DNA from: CAZDQL01 sp964507325
Lineage (GTDB): Bacteria; Planctomycetota; UBA1135; GCA-002686595
Length of the DNA stretch: 39,378 nucleotides
Assembly: GCA_964507325.1 (NCBI GenBank)
Contig: CAZDQL010000064.1
Span: 1-39,378 of the forward strand
Direction of reading: 5' to 3'
Numbering within the stretch: position 1 is the stretch's first letter; the number at the start of each line of letters is the position of its first letter. Under the pieces are notes generated by a model that had not been told where the DNA came from, made no database searches, and was given only the letters and a program-made list of their open reading frames with translations. This document shows, one piece after another, positions 35,501 to 39,378 of this stretch. Both the position numbers and the translations under genes were made by a program.

Positions 35501-36229
35501 GTCTTCCGGCAGTGTCCGCTCGCAACTCGCCAGCAGCAGCTCCTGCTGCATCCGGGCCCCGACCAGATCCCCGAGCTCCGCGCTCACGGCTGCGAGATTG
35601 GCGCGCGCGGAGAGCAGCTCTGGATGGTCCTCGGGCAAGACTCGCTGCCTCGCCTCGAGGACCAATTCGAACAATCCTCGGGCTCCCTCGAGGTCCCCTA
35701 GGGCGAACAGCGTCGCGGCGAGGTTCTGCTGGCCCCAGATGATGTGAGCGTGATCTTCGGGGAGGAGTTCCTCCCATTCGAACAGCACCTCCTCCTGCAG
35801 CTCTCGTGCGCCCTCCAGATCCCCAGACATGTACAGCGCCACGGCGAGGAGCGCGCGTGCTTCGAGGAGTGGACGCCGATCCTGGGAGGGCGTCGACTCC
35901 CGAATGGCCGCGGTACGCCCGCGCACAGCGACCAGCGGCTGCACCGCCGAGAGCTGCACCGCGAGCGAATCCAGCTGGAAGAGGACTCCCAGCTCGCCCG
36001 GCTCTCCCTCTCCCCAGGAGGCCATCTTCTGCGCCAGGGCTCCCAGCGCCGCCCTCGCCCGATCGACCTCGCCGGCTTCGAGGAGCTTCCGCACCTCCTC
36101 GCTCGTTCGCTGGAGCTCCTCGACTGGCGCGGGGTCCTGAGGGCTGAGCTGTGCAACCTGAACGCGATGGGAACTCCCCCAGCCTGGAACGAAGACAGCG
36201 GACAAGAGGGAGAGAGTCAGTAGGCGCAT
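32561..36229 (-). CDS. TPR-CHAT protein (caspase-like protease), with signal peptide
   Basis: A 1222-residue protein. ATG 36229 follows GGAGGAG at five-base spacing and opens an apparent signal peptide (MRLLTLSLLSAVFVPGWGSS). Residues about 119-656 are thirteen near-perfect 42-residue TPR repeats, each starting near TLPEDHPDLL. After a helical linker comes a CHAT domain (about residues 780-1222) with catalytic His1052 in LHLATHGW and Cys1133 in LSACET, followed by GQGILSLQTALHAAGARTAITSLWKV. CHAT proteases are clan CD caspase relatives; many work with TPR partners that sense or recruit substrates. The signal peptide would place this one outside the cytoplasm. A 181-base spacer separates it from the DUF1553 gene. 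Confidence 0.93.
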   Translation of the reverse strand: MRLLTLSLLSAVFVPGWGSSHRVQVAQLSPQDPAPVEELQRTSEEVRKLLEAGEVDRARAALGALAQKMASWGEGEPGELGVLFQLDSLAVQLSAVQPLVAVRGRTAAIRESTPSQDRRPLLEARALLAVALYMSGDLEGARELQEEVLFEWEELLPEDHAHIIWGQQNLAATLFALGDLEGARGLFELVLEARQRVLPEDHPELLSARANLAAVSAELGDLVGARMQQELLLASCERTLPEDHPDLTRARQNLAETLRRLGDLPGARALQEQVLETLERTLPEDHPMLLDARLNYAAIISSLGDLNRARELQEQVLAVREQTLPDDHPDLLRTRTSVALTWYDFGELDGARELQEGVLEARERTLPEDHPDLLGARENLAITLESFGALNRARGLLEEVLRIREQNLPEDHPRLLATRGNLAVVLKETGDLETARLLEEQVLAARERTLPEDHLFILKAREALADTLGRYGDREGERVLHERALEIRERTLPEDHPDLLASRLNFGAVLHHFGDFEGARAQFERALEGYERSYPEDYPARLATRANLARVLAALGELAGARSLIEQVLEVKLQRFPEGHTEVCSTRSYLALLMILEGELEAAHELAEQVMEAYGNALPPSSPQLLGAQGNLIYTKYVLEDFQGMSELLPAFGAGLLERLQAALGLAPREAQEVAASVTGKLDGLIFFSQRVGLEPLLATLIETRRHVATQRTHPGRAGDGDGLSRMRLELTRLRAQINDRTLAGPAAQETMEDWRDSIVELSLQRDRLSREVRSLLAERGAVFEVVRAEDVLESLQAGDLAVGFLRYTQWGTSEAITAVHQQAPALMAMVFARGKPVRRVELGPLTELEQRIHAWRSAIGKPVERGVSLAVGPDADELGRALRRALFDPIVTTAGGLEEGARVHLCLDDVLHLVPIDALPSDRPGVVLGDLYRLRNEVSFARLVAGGEAQPASEGSGLLVVGDIDFDAELVPEMIPEYLAAVNAAPIDRARGSAFGNWGRLWGTKGELQAVSAQYEEVLGQEVVLLERNQATKAAVFEAVRGRCFLHLATHGWFAPESVLSTLDAARREEPPLFARTERAIRGFAPLTLCGLCLAGANRGRDSVGRVPGLLTAEELAGYDLSACELAVLSACETNVGSSRAGQGILSLQTALHAAGARTAITSLWKVNDDLTKDLMTRFYENLWRKGMGKAEALWEAKKHLRAQGYPIAAWAGWVLTGDPD
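34262..35875 (-). repeat. Tandem 126-bp repeats (42-residue TPR units)
   Basis: About thirteen degenerate 126-base units in a row, each encoding one TPR with the LPEDHPDLL...NLA...GDL..AR..QE.VL.ARER pattern. They arise from tandem duplication inside the TPR-CHAT gene. The first unit and the last two are the most divergent; units in the middle are the most alike. Confidence 0.9.
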
Positions 36230-36265
36230 CTCAGCTCCTCCAACGGCGACTGACCGGAGCAGGAA

Positions 36266-38422
36266 TCAGTCCAACTCGAGCCCCAGCTTCCACGCCAGGA
36301 AGCTGAGCGAATCGACCACCATCTCGATCTGGTCACGCACCGGCGGAGCGGCCGCGTGCCCCGCGCGGATGTGGTAGCGCAGCATGATCGGCTCGGCGGA
36401 GCCGTTCCGCGCCTGGACCATCGCCGTCATCTTGCGCGCGTGCATCGGATCGACGCGGGTGTCAAGATCGCCGGTGACGAAGAGGGTCGCGGGGTAGTCC
36501 GCCCCCTCGTGCACGTTGTGGTACGGCGAGTAGGCCAGCAGGTACTCGAACTGCTGCGGATCCTCGCTCGAGCCGTACTCCGCGACCCAGTAGCGTCCGA
36601 GGAGCGCGTCGTGGTAGCGGATCATGTCCAGCAGCGGGTACGTGCAGACGACCGCAGCCACCAGCTCCGGGTGCTGCGTCAGCAGCGCTCCGGTGAGCAG
36701 ACCGCCGTTGCTTCCGCCCTCGACCGCGAGCAGCTCGCGCGACGTGTACCCCTCGGCGACGAGGAACTCGCACGCCGCCGCGAAGTCGTCGAAGACGTTC
36801 TGCTTCTGGTCGAGCATCCCCGCTTCGTGCCAAACCTCGCCGAACTCGCCGCCACCCCGCAGGTTGGCCACGGCGAATACGCCGCCCTTCTGGACCCAGG
36901 TCGCCGCCGTGGGATCGAAGAAGGGGGTCAGGCTGAGGTTGAAGCCGCCGTAGCCGGTCAGGATCGTCGGGCTGGTGCCGTCGCGCTCCAGGTCCTCCCG
37001 ATGCAGCACGTACATCGGAATGCGTGTCCCGTCCTTCGAGGCGTAGTAGACCTGCGTTACCTCGAGGTGGTCGGTGTCGACGGGGATGTCGATGCGCGCC
37101 CAGACCTCGGGCTCGCCCGCGGCGAGGTCGTAGCGGTAGATCGTGGGAGGCACGTGGAAGGAGGTGAAGGTCAGGAAGGCCTCGCTACTGGTCCACCTGC
37201 CCGTGGCCAGCCCAGCCGAGCCGATCGCGCCGAACTCGAGCTGGCGGACCAGCGTGCCGTCGAGCTCGTGCAGCGCGATCTTCGTGCGCACGTCCTCGAC
37301 GTACGAGACGAGCAGACGTCCACCGATGCCCGCGGCGGACTCGACGACGATCCCCTCGCGCTCGGGGACGATCTCGACCCAGTGCTCGACCTCTGGCCGG
37401 GCGACGTCAGCCAGCATCACCCGGCGGTTGGGCGCCTCCCAATCGGTCGTGATGGCCAGTCGATCGCCGGCGAAGGTCGCCACCGAGTGCGTCTCCCCGT
37501 CGTCGCTCACCGTCACGAATGGCCCGTCCTGCGCGCGGTCCTTGAGGAGGATGCGCGTCGGACCGGAGGTGCCCGTCAGCGCGTTGATCAGGAGCCAGCG
37601 GCCGTCCTCGGACACCGCCGGCGCCAAGAGCTCCTCGAAGCTCGCGTCCTCGCCGAAGACCACCGGGTCGGTGGCGGGATTGCTCCCCAGTGCGTGGAAA
37701 CAGACGCGTGGTCCCTCTCCGCCGAAGAGCGCGTAGTAGAAGCCGGACCCGTCGGGCAGCGAGGTGATCCCGAGGTACAGCGCCGTCGGCAGGACGTCGG
37801 GGAGGTCCTCGCCCGTGTCGACGTCGCGCACGTGCAGCTCGACCTCGTCCGCTCCTCCCTGGCGAACGCCGTACACGATCCTCTTCCCGTCCGCGGTGAC
37901 GTCGAGCATCGAAGCGCCGATCGTGTGATCCTCGCTCAGGCCGTGCGGATCGAGCAGCACCCGCTCCTCGCCCGCGAGCCCCTCGCGGACGTAGAGCACG
38001 CTCAGGTCCTGGTCGGGACGCCGGCGCGTGTAGAAGTAGCGCCCCCCCGCCTCGACCGGGGCGCCGATCGCCTCGAACTGCAGCATCTCGCCGACGAGCT
38101 CGCGCAGCGCCTCGCGACCGGGGAGCTCGTGCAGGACCGAGTCGGTGTACTCGTTCTGCCGCGCGATCCACCCGCGCGTGCGCTCCGCGTCCTGATCCTC
38201 GAGCCAGCGGTAGGGATCCGGCACGTCGACGCCGTGCAGGGTGTCGACGATCGTCCCCGCCTCCGAGACGGGAGGAGGCCCGATCGCGACTCGCGCGGGG
38301 CTAGTGGCCCCGCAACCGACGAGCGGCAGGAGAGACAGTCCAAGGGGAATCAGGAGCAAGAGAGTCCCTGCGACGGGAAGTCCCTTCGCCCGTTCACCAC
38401 CGGGGCAATGCGGTTGCTGCAT
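36266..38422 (-). CDS. Prolyl oligopeptidase (S9A), lipoprotein
   Basis: A 718-residue prolyl oligopeptidase, cleaving short peptides after proline. A signal sequence ends in a lipobox (LVGC, Cys37), so it is a periplasmic or surface lipoprotein. Next come the DPYRWLED motif, a beta-propeller (about residues 130-450) and the alpha/beta-hydrolase domain. Catalytic residues are Ser in VEGGSNGGLLTG, Asp in TGDLDTRVDPMHARKM and His in IRAGHAAAPP. Length is normal for the family. It is upstream of the TPR-CHAT gene on the same strand (36-base gap), so co-transcription is possible, and it diverges from the small protein at 38644. Confidence 0.93.
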   Translation of the reverse strand: MQQPHCPGGERAKGLPVAGTLLLLIPLGLSLLPLVGCGATSPARVAIGPPPVSEAGTIVDTLHGVDVPDPYRWLEDQDAERTRGWIARQNEYTDSVLHELPGREALRELVGEMLQFEAIGAPVEAGGRYFYTRRRPDQDLSVLYVREGLAGEERVLLDPHGLSEDHTIGASMLDVTADGKRIVYGVRQGGADEVELHVRDVDTGEDLPDVLPTALYLGITSLPDGSGFYYALFGGEGPRVCFHALGSNPATDPVVFGEDASFEELLAPAVSEDGRWLLINALTGTSGPTRILLKDRAQDGPFVTVSDDGETHSVATFAGDRLAITTDWEAPNRRVMLADVARPEVEHWVEIVPEREGIVVESAAGIGGRLLVSYVEDVRTKIALHELDGTLVRQLEFGAIGSAGLATGRWTSSEAFLTFTSFHVPPTIYRYDLAAGEPEVWARIDIPVDTDHLEVTQVYYASKDGTRIPMYVLHREDLERDGTSPTILTGYGGFNLSLTPFFDPTAATWVQKGGVFAVANLRGGGEFGEVWHEAGMLDQKQNVFDDFAAACEFLVAEGYTSRELLAVEGGSNGGLLTGALLTQHPELVAAVVCTYPLLDMIRYHDALLGRYWVAEYGSSEDPQQFEYLLAYSPYHNVHEGADYPATLFVTGDLDTRVDPMHARKMTAMVQARNGSAEPIMLRYHIRAGHAAAPPVRDQIEMVVDSLSFLAWKLGLELD

Positions 38423-38643
38423 GGGAGTCGCCTTCTGGAGAGAGCGCGGGGCCGGAACGATCGCAGGCTATCCGCTCTCTGGTGTGTTCGCCAGCCGCCG
38501 CCTCGTCGATCCGGACCAGGTCGCGCTCGTTGGATCGCCGTAGCTCCCGCCAGAATCGCCTCGAGATGTTCGCATCCACGCGGGGGCAAATCTCTGCCAG
38601 TCGGTCCATACTGGGGAGGAACCGCGAGCGAACGGAGTCGACC

Positions 38644-38946
38644 GTGGAAACCGTACAGATCGGCAACGCAGGGACCGAGCGCGACTTCGCCACAGCGCGG
38701 GAGGCGGCGCAGGCATTCGCGGAGGAGCGCCTGGGCGAAGTGATCTGCATGTCCTGGTACGACCGGGCGAAGGACCAGGAATCCCCGGCCCACGCCTCGG
38801 ACTGCCACGGCTCCTGCGAGGTTCCCGGGTACGTCGAGTACGCCGAATCACGCGGTGCCGAGCTGACGGTCGTCGTCGACGACGGCGCGTACGTCTTCTG
38901 CTTCCGGTCCCTGGGCGAGTTCTCCGACGCCCTCGGCGGAGGCTAA
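38644..38946 (+). CDS. Small conserved protein, DUF5619-like
   Basis: A 100-residue protein starting at GTG 38644, with GGAG six bases upstream; the longer open frame starting at 38482 runs through low-quality antisense-like sequence and is rejected. Visible blocks are ICMSWYDRAKDQESPAH, DCHGSCEVPGYVEYAESRGAEL and GAYVFCF. The order recalls the DUF5619 family of small proteins, but this is from memory and not certain. No signal peptide, so presumably cytoplasmic. The function is unknown. It precedes the fucosidase gene by 38 bases on the same strand. Confidence 0.7.
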   Translation: METVQIGNAGTERDFATAREAAQAFAEERLGEVICMSWYDRAKDQESPAHASDCHGSCEVPGYVEYAESRGAELTVVVDDGAYVFCFRSLGEFSDALGGG

Positions 38947-38984
38947 CGAGTGACACGACGCGCGAGACACCGAGGAGTCCTGAC

Positions 38985-39378
38985 CATGCACCGAAACCCG
39001 CTCGTGGCCCTCGTCCTCTTCTGCTCCACCCTGGCGGGAGGCTGCAGCAGCGCGCCTTCGGCGCCCGCCCCCGAGCCCTTCGGCCCGACGCCGAGCGCCG
39101 GTCAGCTCGAGTGGCACGAGCTCGAGTTCTACGGCTTCCTGCACTTCACGACGAACACCTTCACCGACAAGGAATGGGGCTACGGCGACGAGAGCCCGGA
39201 GGTGTTCGCCCCGACCGACTTCTCCGCCGAGCAGATCGTGGCGACCGCGAAGATGGCGGGCATGCAGGCGCTGATCCTCACCTGCAAGCACCACGACGGC
39301 TTCTGCCTCTGGCCCAGCCGCTTCACCCTGATGTTGCATTCTCGAGTGCCTATGCTGCAGTGGCTGCGGCCCCGAGAA
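38985..39378 (+). CDS. Alpha-L-fucosidase (GH29), 3' partial, lipoprotein
   Basis: The gene runs off the right edge. ATG 38985 is preceded by GAGGAG and starts a lipoprotein signal (LAGGC). The visible part is the start of a GH29 fucosidase catalytic domain: LEFYGFLHFTTNTFTDKEWGYGDE, VFAPTDFSAEQIVATAKMAGMQALILTCKHHDGFCLWPSRFT. Up to position 39330 it fits the family, which removes fucose from glycans. After that the sequence (LMLHSRVPMLQW) no longer fits where a typical enzyme continues with a segment like 'SVAASPWRDG'. The last 48 bases may be assembly chimera at a contig end. Confidence 0.85.

Noticed and set aside
34262..35875. Regular 126-base periodicity as a possible CRISPR or satellite array
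   Set aside because: Period and conservation match 42-residue TPR units in an open frame; there are no short identical repeats with unique spacers.
38482..38643. N-terminal extension of the small protein at 38644
   Set aside because: The extension is Arg/Ser-rich without family-like sequence; GTG 38644 has a ribosome-binding site at the right distance.
36356..38743. 795-codon forward frame opposite the prolyl oligopeptidase
   Set aside because: Antisense shadow; the reverse strand carries a complete S9A enzyme with its catalytic triad.

Overview
This window reads as a piece of a GC-rich planctomycete chromosome (phylum Planctomycetota). The strongest markers are the DUF1549/DUF1553, DUF1501 and pre-peptidase C-terminal (PPC) protein trio at 27.1-32.4 kb. 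Supporting signs are Tat-type signals on a DUF1501 protein and a Gfo/Idh/MocA oxidoreductase, an FGE/SUMF1-fold protein, and a very high share of exported proteins (about 19 of 28 genes carry a signal peptide, lipobox, Tat signal or N-terminal anchor). There are no tRNA or rRNA genes, CRISPR arrays, insertion sequences or phage genes. Both ends are cut: a TonB C-terminal domain at the left and an alpha-L-fucosidase (GH29) at the right.

Layout. 0-6.9 kb: TonB-domain tail; a leftward run of BNR_4-type lipoprotein, DUF72 protein, penicillin-acylase-type Ntn hydrolase and alpha/beta hydrolase; a divergent MFS transporter. 6.9-10.1 kb: a transglutaminase-core lipoprotein broken by one frameshift, and a two-lobed retropepsin-like protein. 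10.3-12.2 kb: a thioredoxin-fold protein with two in-frame UGA codons, then a SAM methyltransferase. 12.2-17.4 kb: a HEAT-repeat lipoprotein, divergent from a MacA/MacB-like ABC export operon with two permeases and a separate ATPase. 17.4-23 kb: an overlapping YceI-FGE fusion and ApbE pair, a Gfo/Idh/MocA oxidoreductase and a TAP-like alpha/beta hydrolase. 23-27 kb: a secreted deiminase-family multidomain protein and an M23 peptidase. 27-32.4 kb: the planctomycete trio. 32.5-39.4 kb: an exported TPR-CHAT protein, a prolyl oligopeptidase, a small cysteine-containing protein and the partial fucosidase.

The standout is at 10303-11292. An apparent pair of short ORFs is best read as one gene encoding an exported protein with a helical N-terminal region and a thioredoxin-like domain. 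Its redox motif is encoded TGA-GGT-GGG-TGA, that is Sec-Gly-Gly-Sec (UxxU) in place of CxxC. The frame stays open through both UGAs and into good thioredoxin-fold sequence. A hairpin with loop GGUCU, the loop core of the E. coli fdhF SECIS as I recall it, lies 24 and 33 nt downstream of the two UGAs. This resembles the described SelL diselenide proteins, but I do not know this export-signal plus helical-domain architecture as a described form.

Functionally the window is dominated by cell-envelope and periplasmic chemistry: peptide and amide hydrolysis or modification (acylase, transglutaminase, retropepsin, S33/TAP, M23, S9, CHAT, deiminase), thiol/selenol and flavin redox (UxxU protein, ApbE), export (MacAB-like) and glycan use (GH29, BNR_4, Gfo/Idh/MocA). 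There is no intergenic stretch longer than 300 bases; the longest, at 38423-38643, shows no recognisable element beyond a ribosome-binding site. All calls are by eye; no searches were run.
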